From IMG/VR virus record IMGVR_UViG_3300046471_000056, positions 1 through 22,602 of that record: a stretch of 22,602 nt of DNA; one strand, 5' to 3'. The notes under the pieces are model-generated. The model had not been told where the DNA came from and ran no database searches. It saw only the letters and a list, made by a program, of their open reading frames with translations. Position numbers and translations under genes: made by a program. Shown piece after piece: positions 12,747 through 20,981 of the stretch. Source of the DNA: a virus. Positions within the stretch are counted from its first letter, which is position 1. Each line of letters begins with the position of its first letter.

Positions 12747-13524
12747 GTGCCCCTCCTGCATCATCGCAGCATTTAGAATCCTTGTGCCTGAGGATCAGGC
12801 GTGTCCTGTCATGCCAGGGGCCGCCGAAGACAATGACCTCGGACGGCTTGCCGTACATGTGGTGAAGCAGGAACGGTCCGGCGCCGTGTACTGCCGTTGG
12901 CTCTTCCGGCAGGTTTGGATCGGCGCCGAGATAAATACCAGCATGGTTAGGATGCCTGGTGCGCCCCACTTCCATTACGATCATGTCGCCGCGCTGTGGT
13001 GAACCGACGCTCTCAAAGCCGGCCGCCTCGTAGGCCTGCTCGTACAGGCTCGGCCCATCGGCATGCTCCCACCAACCGTCCTCACGCTTGAAGGCATCGA
13101 ACTCCAGCCCCCATTCGCGCTTATACCAGTCAGCGCAAACCTGCCAGCAGTCCCAAGCGCCATGCACGAAGGGACGCCCTAGCAGCGGCGTGTGACCGGT
13201 GGGCAAGATGGTGCGCAGATCACCTTCCGGCCAGCTCAGAATGTGCCAGGGCAGCTCGGTCGCCTCACACATCGCGAGATCGCGCGGTGACGGCCTGCTG
13301 GTCGCGTCCGGATGCGAGTGAACGATGCCGATCACCTCGCCCTCGTCTTCAGCCGAGGCGTAATCGTCTGGGGTAATCCGGAACTCTTCGTTCGGGTCGG
13401 TTGCGGTGTTCGGGCACGGGATGTACTTCTGCTTGCGCCCAATGCTGATCAGCACGCCACAGCATTCGCGCGGATACTCCGCGGCGGCATGTGTCTGCAC
13501 CGCTTTAAGGATGTGCTTCAGCAT
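12739..13524 (-). CDS. K: Tail assembly protein K: JAMM peptidase plus NlpC/P60 hydrolase
   Basis: 261 residues from ATG 13524, with CGGAG at good spacing. The N-terminal Mov34/MPN domain carries an intact JAMM zinc site: E20 in PRECCG, H69 and H71 in HSHP, S79 and D82. The C-terminal NlpC/P60 domain has C126 in AWDCWQVC and H194 in NHAGIYLG, with H213 a candidate for the third residue. This fusion is the standard form of lambda gpK, which is needed for tail-tip maturation and is thought to cut peptidoglycan or process tip proteins. Placed between L and the cargo cassette. Both catalytic sets look functional. Confidence 0.92.
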   Translation of the reverse strand: MLKHILKAVQTHAAAEYPRECCGVLISIGRKQKYIPCPNTATDPNEEFRITPDDYASAEDEGEVIGIVHSHPDATSRPSPRDLAMCEATELPWHILSWPEGDLRTILPTGHTPLLGRPFVHGAWDCWQVCADWYKREWGLEFDAFKREDGWWEHADGPSLYEQAYEAAGFESVGSPQRGDMIVMEVGRTRHPNHAGIYLGADPNLPEEPTAVHGAGPFLLHHMYGKPSEVIVFGGPWHDRTRLILRHKDSKCCDDAGGAHA

Positions 13525-13526
13525 GG

Positions 13527-14276
13527 TCAACTCCGGGCAATCAGCGAGACAGCCGGGAAGCCGCCAAAAGGTAGTTCGTTGTTGGCACCCCAGCGCGGTT
13601 CGCAGCCTGACGTGAGCAGACCGTTGCACTCGTCGAGCTCAGGGTTGCCAGTCGGGTTGCCGTCCTTATCGAAGTAGGGCCCGGTGTATCCGCAGTTAGG
13701 CCCGCGATACCCACCGGTGAGGCACCAGTGGCATAGAGTGGTCATCTGCCTGCCGATTGACTCGCCGCCTACATCGCCCGGGCTGGCCAGCTCCCACGAA
13801 ACGGTCTCGCCGTCCTCGTTGGTCTTCTGGTCCAGGTACCAGACCTCGATCGATTCTTGCGTCGGGTCGGCCTCGGGATTGCCTGAGGGGAAGTTCAGCG
13901 CATCGATGTAGCGCACCAGCGTGTGCCGCATTGTCAGCTTGAAATCCAGCAGATCCTCGAAGGCGAGGCACAGCGCAGTGATTCGCCCATTCACGTTTCC
14001 GACTGACAATGTTGGGCGCACCGCTGTCCCGTCGCCGTTGGCCTCAATGCCGTCGATTTGCATCGGCCAGGCACCGTATTCCTCTCCCTGCCACCAGATT
14101 GATTTCGCCGGTAGCTGGTCTGCATCGGCACCAGCCGCGATGATTTCGGCCTGGGTGTGAGGGATTGCGTGTCCGTGAAACCGCAGAATATCCGCACCGT
14201 AATCCGAGCCATCGAGCTCAAACAGCAGTACCTCGCTGCCAGGTTCGAGAACCTGCAGGTCGTTGATTAGGGGCAT
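13527..14276 (-). CDS. L: Minor tail protein L (Fe-S tail tip protein)
   Basis: 249 residues. The N-terminal beta-rich part (GSEVLLFELDGSDYG) and the C-terminal Cys cluster are those of lambda gpL, a tail-tip protein that binds a 4Fe-4S cluster. Six Cys are present: 103, 182, 185, 195, 217 and 225. Cys 185, 195, 217 and 225 match the spacing of the four cluster ligands of lambda gpL. It lies directly after M and two bases before the K start. It should form the ring between the tail tube and J. Confidence 0.92.
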   Translation of the reverse strand: MPLINDLQVLEPGSEVLLFELDGSDYGADILRFHGHAIPHTQAEIIAAGADADQLPAKSIWWQGEEYGAWPMQIDGIEANGDGTAVRPTLSVGNVNGRITALCLAFEDLLDFKLTMRHTLVRYIDALNFPSGNPEADPTQESIEVWYLDQKTNEDGETVSWELASPGDVGGESIGRQMTTLCHWCLTGGYRGPNCGYTGPYFDKDGNPTGNPELDECNGLLTSGCEPRWGANNELPFGGFPAVSLIARS

Positions 14277-14285
14277 GGTGGTTCC

Positions 14286-14624
14286 TTACGGCATGAATGC
14301 TTGCTCGAACGTTGCGGTGAGCTTGAACTGACTACCGCCCAGCGGCGTAGGCACGGCTTTTTCGCAGGTGTAGAGACCCACCTCGCCGAGCGGAGTAGTC
14401 CATTTGAAGGCCTTGGCCCCGCTATGCCGATCAAGGAATGCCATGATTTCGACCACCTTAGCCTTTGACCCGGTGTAAGTGATGGGAAACGACTGCTCCT
14501 TGTTGTTCGGCCCATCGCCGACCTTCTGGGTATACCCGTTACCGAATTGTGACTTGCGAACCCGCCAATCAATATCTGGCGAATCTCCAGTCTGGGTCGG
14601 CCAAATGAACGTTTCGATTGCCAT
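14286..14624 (-). CDS. M: Minor tail protein M
   Basis: 112 residues from ATG 14624 with AAGGA upstream, overlapping the end of the tape measure message. The N-terminal ETFIWPTQTG and central RKSQFGNGYTQKVGDG and FKWTTPLGEVGLYTCEK stretches are typical of the lambda gpM family, a small ring protein of the tail tip near the end of the tape measure. Ordinary length for the family. The H-M-L-K order agrees. Confidence 0.92.
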   Translation of the reverse strand: MAIETFIWPTQTGDSPDIDWRVRKSQFGNGYTQKVGDGPNNKEQSFPITYTGSKAKVVEIMAFLDRHSGAKAFKWTTPLGEVGLYTCEKAVPTPLGGSQFKLTATFEQAFMP

Positions 14625-14625
14625 A

Positions 14626-17600
14626 TCAGGTCCTTGTCTGCCGGAAGCTCACGCCGCCCGGGCGCCACGAATCAGCGACGGCCTTCTCGGCCGCTTGCTT
14701 GATCTGGATTTGCAGATTCTGTGCGAGCGCCGTCTGATCCAGTTCAAGACCGTCAGAGCTGCGATCCTCAACGACCAGACTGACCGGCGCACTGATCGAC
14801 ACGCTCGTGCCGCCGCCACCGAGCGCTCTTACGCCGAGGGCACCGCTCGAAGTTCTGGTGAGCGGCATGATGGCCTCATCACCGGCTTCGCCCATCACGC
14901 CCAGCTTGCCGTTAGCCATGCCGAATGCTGTCGGCGAGCTGACGACGCTATTGGTGAACGCTCCGCCGTTGGCGAACATCTGCACGCCGTTGAGCCAGGC
15001 GCCGCCGTCAGCTTGCGGAAAGTACGTCGACGAATACCCGGCCTGCGATGCGCCGAGGCTCGAAGAAGTAGCGGCAGAGGATCCAGCAGCAAAACCGTTG
15101 GCTCCGCCTGAGAAGTAACTCAGCCCAGCTCCGAAGAGTGAGCTGAGCAGTGCGGATGACGCTTGGCGGGTAGCGATGCGCGCCATGTCTGCCAGGATCG
15201 ATTTCGCGAAGTCGGAAAAAGACAGCTTCCCGGTCAGGGCGAAGTTCGTCACCGCGTCTTCCATGGAGCTGAAGGCATTGCCGAAAAGACTCTTGGTCTG
15301 CCCCGCAACATCCTTGGCGCTGTCGAGGTAGTTTTCCCAGGCAGCGGTCGCGCCGTTGCTCCAGTCGCCCTGAGCAGTCTGCACGTCCGCGTAGTTCTGC
15401 CGGATCTGGTCGGTTGCCTTTTTGTTGGCATCGGCCAGAGCCTGGGATCTTTTCTCGAAGTCTTCCTTCGACATTTTCCGGGATGGATCGGATCTCTGGT
15501 TTTCCAGATCCAACGACTGCTGGGCAAAACGATCCTGTTGGCTATTCAGTTCCGCGTTCAGCGCGTTCTGACGATCACCCCGGCCAACGCCCAGGACGGC
15601 GCGCTGCCCGGCCAACTCCAAAGCCTTCTGCTGCTGGCCAAGAGCCTGGACGTACTGATCAATGTTGTATTTCTGTTTTTTTACCCGCCCGTCTTCCTCG
15701 TCGGCCAGCACTTTCAGCCGCGAGTCGGCATCCGACTGCGCCTTGACCATGCTGTTCCGGGCGTCAGCGATCTTCTGGTCCAGCTGAATACGCTGCTCGC
15801 CCGTGGTCGACGACTTGTCTCGCACCGCTTGCAGGGCGGCGATTTCAGCCTCGTAGGCTGCGGTGAGGTCGCCCTTCTCCTGCTCAACGATCGCGACGCG
15901 CTGGCTGCTGTACGACTCCGCCGAGACCAGCCCGGCCTTTTGAGCGGAATCCAGTTCCTTTTCGAGGTTCTGGTAGTACCCGGTGATCGACTTGAGATTG
16001 TTCTGCGCGTCATTGTACCCGGTCAGGTTCAGCTGGTTTGCCGGGCCTTTCGGGTCTTTGAACTTGTCGTTGATATTGGCGAGGTTTTTGTCGACCGTCG
16101 CTTGGTTGAGCCGGGTGTCATTGGGATCGGTCTTCCGGATGTCATCCAGCCACTTCTTGTATTCCTTTACCGCCTCAGTGCGCTTTTGTTCGTTGGTCCA
16201 GGACGATTTCGTCAGCGCATCGATCTTGCCCATGGCACTGATCGAGTCTTGCTGTGCCTTGGCCTGCTCGGCATCGTATTTCGCGATGTCAGCGTTGGCA
16301 GCCTTAGTGTCCTTCAGGAAGGTCAGCTTGTCCGTGTAGTACTCGATCATCTCCTGCTTGTTTTGGAACAGGCCGACATCGCCGGCTTGAGCCTGATCGA
16401 GATCCCGCTGTGCATTGGCGATATCTGTGTCGATATCGGAGCGGCCCAAGTTCTTCAACCCGTCAGCGGCTTTCACCACCGCCAGATAACCGCGCTCCCA
16501 GATACTCAGGTTTTCAAGAATCTTGGGAGTACGCTCATTGATTGCGTCGGCGTACTGCTCAGTCGCGAGCTTTACCGCTGCGGCATGGTCGCCCTGCTCT
16601 TCCAGCGCAGCGATCTGCGAGTAAACGGATGCAGTGAGGTAGTGATACTGCTCGTTCAGGGCCGCAGACGCCTTCACAGGGTCGTCGGCGAGCTTCACGA
16701 ACTCGGCAATGGTGGCGCTGACGGCGGTTCCGGTCGCCTCTTGCATGCCGACGGCGGCCTGGGTGATCGCCCCAAAGCTGTCGCCCGCGATTTTGCCGTT
16801 GGCTGCCAATGTCGCGAGCACTTCGGCGGCAGCGCCTGTTGTGCCTACCGTTGCGCTGACTTGCCGAGCCAGAGCTCCAAGCTGTTCAGCGCTTACCCCC
16901 GCTGCGTTGCCGGTGGTAATTAGCGATTTGTTGTAGTTGTCGGCCTCCTCGCTGCCTTTGTAGTAGGCAATGCCCAAGGTGGCGACCACCGCGGCAACTG
17001 CTGCGATGGGCGCAAGGATCGCAGCCAAGCGCAGAGCCGACGTGCCAGCGCTTGTGCCGATTTCCAGTAGGTTGTGAGCGGCGACACGGAAGTTGCCCTC
17101 GGCCAGGGCGTTGCCCAGCTGAAGCACGTTCTCGCGCGCGCCCTTGGTGTTAAGGCTGAACTTCGATGTCTCGTCACCCAGGCCTTTGACCTTCTGGCGG
17201 GCGGTGTCGATATCTGCCGAAAAGGTTTTGTAGTCGTCCTCTCCGAGGTTGCCAGCGGCGCGATGTTTGTTCAGCAGCTCCTGTTGATCGTCCAGTTTCT
17301 GCAGCGCGGCGAGCGTCGGGCTGATCTTGCCCAGCAGTGCTTGCAAGCCCTCCGCCTGTACGCCGGTGGCCGCCGCTGCATCCTTCGCAGCCTTGGCGCT
17401 ATCCTGAGTGGTCCCGACAAGCGCGTCGGACTCGGCCTGCATGCGCTTCTGCAGCGCGAGAAGACTTGCCGTTGAATCGCGACTGACATCCATCGCGCCG
17501 GCGGTGCTAGTCACGCTGGTAGTCAGGCGCTGGTAATACTCGCTGTTCTTCAGCGACGTCTGCGCGGTTTCCAGCAGCCGTGCCTTCGCATCCTCGGTTG

Positions 17601-17793
17601 CCTGCGCGGCGCGGGCCTCAGCCTCTGCCAGTTTGTCAGCCGCATCAGCGGTCTTCTTGAAACCGGTGGTGACGCCGTCAGCGGCTTTTTCGGCGTTGGC
17701 TCCAGCCTCTGTGAGTTTGTCGAGATCGCTCGCGGCTTGGGCAGCATCGCCCGAATCAACCGCTATCCCAAGTGCTGCGATTGTGCCCGACAT
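14626..17793 (-). CDS. H: Tape measure protein H
   Basis: 1055 residues from ATG 17793 with GGAGC upstream. Ala/Gln/Lys-rich and mostly helical, with coiled-coil stretches (about 15-110 and 480-800). A hydrophobic region at about 251-279 (LAAILAPIAAVAAVVATLG) may help DNA entry through the membrane. The TMP C-terminal domain is recognisable (SLFGNAFSSMEDAVTNFALT, about 828 on), as is VMGEAGDEAIMPLTR near 970, a common tape measure landmark. It sets tail length: at roughly 0.15 nm per residue the tail would be about 160 nm, somewhat longer than lambda's. It follows the G/G-T chaperone genes. Confidence 0.94.
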   Translation of the reverse strand: MSGTIAALGIAVDSGDAAQAASDLDKLTEAGANAEKAADGVTTGFKKTADAADKLAEAEARAAQATEDAKARLLETAQTSLKNSEYYQRLTTSVTSTAGAMDVSRDSTASLLALQKRMQAESDALVGTTQDSAKAAKDAAAATGVQAEGLQALLGKISPTLAALQKLDDQQELLNKHRAAGNLGEDDYKTFSADIDTARQKVKGLGDETSKFSLNTKGARENVLQLGNALAEGNFRVAAHNLLEIGTSAGTSALRLAAILAPIAAVAAVVATLGIAYYKGSEEADNYNKSLITTGNAAGVSAEQLGALARQVSATVGTTGAAAEVLATLAANGKIAGDSFGAITQAAVGMQEATGTAVSATIAEFVKLADDPVKASAALNEQYHYLTASVYSQIAALEEQGDHAAAVKLATEQYADAINERTPKILENLSIWERGYLAVVKAADGLKNLGRSDIDTDIANAQRDLDQAQAGDVGLFQNKQEMIEYYTDKLTFLKDTKAANADIAKYDAEQAKAQQDSISAMGKIDALTKSSWTNEQKRTEAVKEYKKWLDDIRKTDPNDTRLNQATVDKNLANINDKFKDPKGPANQLNLTGYNDAQNNLKSITGYYQNLEKELDSAQKAGLVSAESYSSQRVAIVEQEKGDLTAAYEAEIAALQAVRDKSSTTGEQRIQLDQKIADARNSMVKAQSDADSRLKVLADEEDGRVKKQKYNIDQYVQALGQQQKALELAGQRAVLGVGRGDRQNALNAELNSQQDRFAQQSLDLENQRSDPSRKMSKEDFEKRSQALADANKKATDQIRQNYADVQTAQGDWSNGATAAWENYLDSAKDVAGQTKSLFGNAFSSMEDAVTNFALTGKLSFSDFAKSILADMARIATRQASSALLSSLFGAGLSYFSGGANGFAAGSSAATSSSLGASQAGYSSTYFPQADGGAWLNGVQMFANGGAFTNSVVSSPTAFGMANGKLGVMGEAGDEAIMPLTRTSSGALGVRALGGGGTSVSISAPVSLVVEDRSSDGLELDQTALAQNLQIQIKQAAEKAVADSWRPGGVSFRQTRT

Positions 17794-17803
17794 GAGTGCT
17801 CCG

Positions 17804-18501
17804 CTATTTCGATTCGCTCATGACGAGCAACGCCTCGGCCTCCATCACCCGAAGGTCATGGAACACCTGGTTTCTGGTTTTCTTAGGAATGTTGACGAGC
17901 GACATGACGGCCGGCACAACGGAGTAGTCCAATCCACTGGCGCCGCCCATTCCGGTACGCCATTGGGTGGCCATGGCTTCCATGACGACGAACGCAGGCC
18001 AGTTGCCCGGAAGCACTTCGACAGTGTCATCGAGGTCGAGAGAGGAGATTCCGAACAGGGCCAACTGGTCAGGCGGCGGCGCCGGCGTGTAAAGCGCCTG
18101 CGCCACCTCCTTCAGTTTCCCAATCGGGCCGCCGCAAAGGCTGCCTGATAAGCGGCGACGATGGCGTCACCGGCGCCTGCGGACGTTTCGACAAGCTTGC
18201 GAATGTTCTCCGGGGAAAACTTGTCTTCAAAAGCCCAGCCCACCACCAGTTCGCCAACCTGCTCAATCTGCCGCTCGATGTTTGCATCAGTGATGTCGAC
18301 GAGAGTGATGTCATCACCCTTTTCCTTGAACCTTTGCTGATCGTCCTTGGCGGACTGCTGCCATCCAGCAAAAAGCGCCGCCAGTTCCTTGCGGTCCCGA
18401 TACCTGAACTCGAACGGCACCTTGTTGAACGTACCGCCCACCCGTGGGATTTGGACATCAGCCTTGAACGTTGCGTCCTGGGCAATCTTGAACTTAGCCA
18501 T
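17804..18501 (-). CDS. GT: Tail assembly chaperone G-T fusion made by -1 frameshift
   Basis: The G frame is read to its last codon AAC at 18115-18117; slippage at GGGAAAC (18115-18121) then re-reads the C at 18115 and enters the T frame as CTG-AAG-GAG-GTG, adding 103 residues to the 129 of G, for 232 in all. The T part (VAQALYTPAPPPDQLALFG, then an acidic helix and a C-terminal helical region) is of DUF1799 type and has no good start of its own: the only candidate, GTG at 18106, directly abuts its AAGGAG. In lambda, gpG and gpGT bind the tape measure and recruit tail tube subunits and are not in the virion. Position between V and H is exactly as in lambda. Confidence 0.85.
18078..18104 (-). 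other. Putative frameshift-stimulating hairpin
   Basis: On the minus strand, GGCGC and GGCG pair with CGCC and GCGCC around a CTTTACA loop, with one A-G mismatch: nine GC-rich base pairs in all. It begins ten bases after the GGGAAAC slip site, slightly beyond the usual distance for a stimulating structure. Confidence 0.55.
18112..18501 (-). CDS. G: Tail assembly chaperone G
   Basis: 129 residues from ATG 18501, three bases after the V stop. An N-terminal beta segment (VGGTFNKVPFEFRYRDRKEL) and a helical C terminus are typical of gpG-like chaperones. The zero-frame stop TGA follows directly after the slip site GGGAAAC, so most ribosomes end here and a few go on to make G-T. The expected role is to keep the tape measure soluble and aid tail tube polymerisation. 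Confidence 0.88.
   Translation of the reverse strand: MAKFKIAQDATFKADVQIPRVGGTFNKVPFEFRYRDRKELAALFAGWQQSAKDDQQRFKEKGDDITLVDITDANIERQIEQVGELVVGWAFEDKFSPENIRKLVETSAGAGDAIVAAYQAAFAAARLGN
18115..18121 (-). promoter_or_regulatory. Slippery site for -1 ribosomal frameshift (GGGAAAC)
   Basis: In the G frame the heptamer reads G-GGA-AAC, an exact X-XXY-YYZ motif in the correct phase, followed at once by TGA. Lambda uses GGGAAAG at the same place. The -1 frame opens directly into the T coding region. Confidence 0.85.
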
Positions 18502-18504
18502 GCG

Positions 18505-19167
18505 TTACGCCCCGGCCGCTGCGGTGGTGTAACGGGTAGGCTCCGCCTGCAGAGCCAAGTTAACCGTCCGGGCCATCAGGTTGTTCCGGGTGATGGTCGG
18601 CTGCTTGGAAAACGAGGTGTAGGTGCCGTAGAAGATGGTGTCGTTGCCCGGCAGGTTCATGCGTGCGGCTTGGATCTGCTTGCCGGAGTCGGCCTTCGAC
18701 AGCACGGCGTTGTGCGGCAGCGCAGGATCGTCAGCAATTGTCAGCGCCATGCTCGATGCGGCTTTATCGGTGGGGATCTGCCGGCCTTGGTCGTCTTCCA
18801 GAAAGACGACGTCGGTGTAGTTCTGGTCGCCACCGGAATACACCACATCAACGACTTGCGGCACAGCAACCCAAGAGAGCACCTTCTTCAGGGTGCCTGC
18901 ACCGCTACCGGTCGGGTAGAGCTGCGTATCGGTGGTGTCCATGGCTTCGAGGGTGATCGCAGTCGCTGTAGCAGCCTTCACACGCACCACGCGATTGTTG
19001 AGGCGCGACCATGCCGACGTGACCAGTACGATGTCACCTGCCGACAGAGTGCCGCCGACAACGGTCGCCACCGCTTCGGAAGCATTGGAGATGGTGGCGA
19101 AAGCCAGTTCGGTAGCGTATGTCGCCCCGTGCTGGATGGTGGCGCCGTTCGGGAGTTTGTAGCCCAT
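18505..19167 (-). CDS. V: Major tail tube protein V
   Basis: 220 residues from ATG 19167 (MGYKLPNGATIQHG) with GAGGAAAA upstream. Gly/Thr/Ala-rich and beta-rich, with no membrane span. The FLEDDQGRQIPTDKAASSMAL and NLPGNDTIFYGTYTSF areas fit a tail tube subunit, and the position between the terminator protein and G/G-T is that of gpV. It should polymerise around the tape measure. It may lack the C-terminal Ig-like domain of lambda gpV (246 residues), since no such region is apparent. A GC hairpin lies upstream of its start. Confidence 0.88.
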   Translation of the reverse strand: MGYKLPNGATIQHGATYATELAFATISNASEAVATVVGGTLSAGDIVLVTSAWSRLNNRVVRVKAATATAITLEAMDTTDTQLYPTGSGAGTLKKVLSWVAVPQVVDVVYSGGDQNYTDVVFLEDDQGRQIPTDKAASSMALTIADDPALPHNAVLSKADSGKQIQAARMNLPGNDTIFYGTYTSFSKQPTITRNNLMARTVNLALQAEPTRYTTAAAGA

Positions 19168-19195
19168 GGGTTTTTTCCTCTTCGCAGAAATGAAT

Positions 19196-19216
19196 AACCC
19201 CGCACTTGGCGGGGTT
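19196..19216 (-). terminator. Strong hairpin between U-like and V genes, possible weak terminator
   Basis: A perfect 8-bp stem AACCCCGC/GCGGGGTT with a 5-base loop. On the minus strand it is followed by ATTCATTT, a poor T tract, so it may attenuate, or protect or process the RNA, rather than terminate. High expression of V would benefit from a stabilised 5' end. Confidence 0.45.
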
Positions 19217-19238
19217 CAGGGTTTGCCCAATGGGCGGG

Positions 19239-19649
19239 TTATGCGCGGTCGGCCCGGTATTGAAACGAAGCCGATACGGTAAGCGTGGTGTCGTCGACGA
19301 TGGCGGGCCCGGGTTCAATAGGCGTCAGCACCATCACCTCGATCTCGCCCTGCTGCAGTCGCAGGAAGGCCGGGAAGAGACCGTCGAGTTCATCGACGAG
19401 CCCTTCCGCATCGCCGGTGCCGTTGCCGGCCGGTGACACGATGCTGATCTGGAAGACGCCGGTGTAAACCCGGTCTGTGCCTTCCAGCGTCTGGGTGTCG
19501 GTCCCTGCTGGAAGGGTGAAGGCTCTGATGTAGGTCTCATTGTTCGAGGGCTCGAACTCAACGCTCTCGAACGCTACGCGCAAATCGCGCTCCCCTGCCC
19601 ACGCAGCAAGGCGTTGTTCGTACAAACGCCGGATGACTTGATGACTCAT
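19239..19649 (-). CDS. U: Tail terminator protein U-like
   Basis: 136 residues starting at ATG 19649 in a 4-base overlap with the preceding gene. The sequence (RLYEQRLAAWAGERDLRVAF, then FTLPAGTDTQTLEG, then a YTGVFQISIV strand and SASFQYR near the end) fits the DUF4128/gpU-like terminators, which cap the tail tube at the head-proximal end and stop its growth. Length and position before V agree with lambda. Confidence 0.82.
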   Translation of the reverse strand: MSHQVIRRLYEQRLAAWAGERDLRVAFESVEFEPSNNETYIRAFTLPAGTDTQTLEGTDRVYTGVFQISIVSPAGNGTGDAEGLVDELDGLFPAFLRLQQGEIEVMVLTPIEPGPAIVDDTTLTVSASFQYRADRA

Positions 19650-20302
19650 ACCTGGTTGTTCCTGATGGCCTCCAGCACGATCTGCTGGAAGCGTGCGACG
19701 GTGATGCGGACCATGCCGCCGGGGGCCTGCTGGGAGTGACCGAACTCCAGCGGGATGGCATATAGCAGTGAGTTGGTGATGTACGCCGTGTCGCCCGCCT
19801 TAAACTCGATCGCTCCGTCGACGATCCGCGCGGTGGACTTGCGCCCGCTCGGGTCGACCTCGTCTGTTGTTGTGCTGTCCGGCGAGCCGATGCTGAACAT
19901 CCAGTTGCCACGAAAGCGCCCGCCGACATAGTCCTTGCCGGAAACCAGACCGTTCACGTTGAAGTTCTGGACCCGTTCGGCTTTCGTCAACGGGTTGGCG
20001 TACTTGACGCCCTTCTTGAGCTTACCGGACTTGGTGAAATTCGATTCGGTCAGGTTTATGACCGTGTTACGAGCTGCAACCTTGAAGTCGTAGTCGTCGG
20101 CTTCGCGGGTGTTCTTCTCGCGGTGCGCGACGTTGGCTGCCCAGATCTCGGGGTTACCCACTGGTGACATGCGAATCACGCTGCTGCCAAGTTCGATCAC
20201 GATCTCTCGCAGGCTAGCGTCGATTGCTTCCTTGGCCTGCTCGGCGAACTGGGCCAGGCTCAGCGCGAAGCTGCCGGACTGGCCGGAGCCCGCGCGGCTC
20301 AT
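19646..20302 (-). CDS. HK97 gp10 / lambda Z-like tail completion protein
   Basis: 218 residues from ATG 20302 (MSRAGSGQSGSFALSL), in a 4-base overlap with the upstream gene; a longer reading to 20377 would overlap that gene in another frame and is unlikely. The N-terminal amphipathic helix (LAQFAEQAKEAIDASLREIV), MSPVGNPEIWAAN, and a late YAIPLEFGHSQQAPGGMVR motif are typical of HK97-gp10-like proteins, where the last marks the tail-completion fold. It would work at the head-tail joint. Confidence 0.85.
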   Translation of the reverse strand: MSRAGSGQSGSFALSLAQFAEQAKEAIDASLREIVIELGSSVIRMSPVGNPEIWAANVAHREKNTREADDYDFKVAARNTVINLTESNFTKSGKLKKGVKYANPLTKAERVQNFNVNGLVSGKDYVGGRFRGNWMFSIGSPDSTTTDEVDPSGRKSTARIVDGAIEFKAGDTAYITNSLLYAIPLEFGHSQQAPGGMVRITVARFQQIVLEAIRNNQV

Positions 20303-20667
20303 GACCGCACCTGCAACTCGTACAGCAACGGCGTGCCTGCGGGATTGATCTCTTTCAGTGGAGGGACGATAGACCAAGTCTTGCCCTGGATGACCGCCTT
20401 GCTCAGCAGCGTGGGCGGCGAACTGAGCCCGCTCGCGGCGATCTTCAATTTCTTGTCGCCGACCTTGATCAGGCTGTTGGTCTGGAATTCTTGGCCGGTG
20501 AAGTTGAGCAGGATTCCTTGGGCGATCCGCTCGGTGACCGTGTCCGGGCCGGTCTTGCCGGTGCCGGGGTCGTATACGCCCTTGACCATGTCTCGAAGGG
20601 CTATGGGCTGACCAAGTTCAGTGATTAAATCAAGCGCGACCAGCGCCATCTCATCATAAAAACTCAC
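20299..20667 (-). CDS. Head-tail joining region protein
   Basis: 122 residues if it starts with GTG at 20667 (V/MSFYDEMALVALDLITE); an ATG six codons later at 20649 is possible. GGGGGGTGGAG precedes the GTG but lies close to it. N-terminal helix, then a beta-rich body (GQEFQTNSLIKVGDKKLKI, WSIVPPLKEINPAGTPLLYE) as in small head-completion or stopper proteins of siphophages. The 4-base overlap with the gp10-like gene and the position agree with a stopper-like role, but the family is recognised only by pattern. Confidence 0.72.
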   Translation of the reverse strand: MSFYDEMALVALDLITELGQPIALRDMVKGVYDPGTGKTGPDTVTERIAQGILLNFTGQEFQTNSLIKVGDKKLKIAASGLSSPPTLLSKAVIQGKTWSIVPPLKEINPAGTPLLYELQVRS

Positions 20668-20690
20668 ACTCCACCCCCCAAGAGGATTGC

Positions 20691-20981
20691 ATGCAAAATC
20701 ATTTTGAAACCGCCGTTGTAAGACTGAATGAAGCGATGGCTTCCGGTTACGGCAACGTCCCTGCCAAACGCTTGGTTGCCGAACACGCCCTGGCAACAGC
20801 ACTTCAAAACACCCCACTCAACAATGTCTATCTGGATATATACGAAGCTTGTTTCCCTCGCGGAAAGCCTGCGAACATCGATCTGCTTAGAGAACTGGCG
20901 ACCGGAGGCACGCAGCGCCGGACGTCACGAAGAGTAAGCATCTACTGGGAGAAAGCTCTGGCAGTTGATTTGGGCCTTTAG
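20691..20981 (+). CDS. Unknown small protein on the opposite strand (moron)
   Basis: 96 residues from ATG 20691 with AGAGGA five bases before it. Ala/Leu-rich and helical in the first half (AVVRLNEAMASGYGN, LVAEHALATALQNTP), Arg-rich in the second, no membrane span or signal peptide. It fills a gap of about 310 bases between two minus-strand connector genes, and its stop codon overlaps the stop of the gene facing it. No lambda-type structural role is expected for an antisense gene here, so it is probably cargo expressed in the lysogen. I see no good promoter. Not recognised. Confidence 0.65.
   Translation: MQNHFETAVVRLNEAMASGYGNVPAKRLVAEHALATALQNTPLNNVYLDIYEACFPRGKPANIDLLRELATGGTQRRTSRRVSIYWEKALAVDLGL

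Noticed and set aside
15163-16923. Long plus-strand open frame (about 586 codons) opposite the tape measure gene
   Set aside because: Val/Leu/Gly-rich translation is the mirror of Ala/Gln/Asp-rich helical coding sequence; no ribosome binding site or motif, and the tape measure gene is certain.
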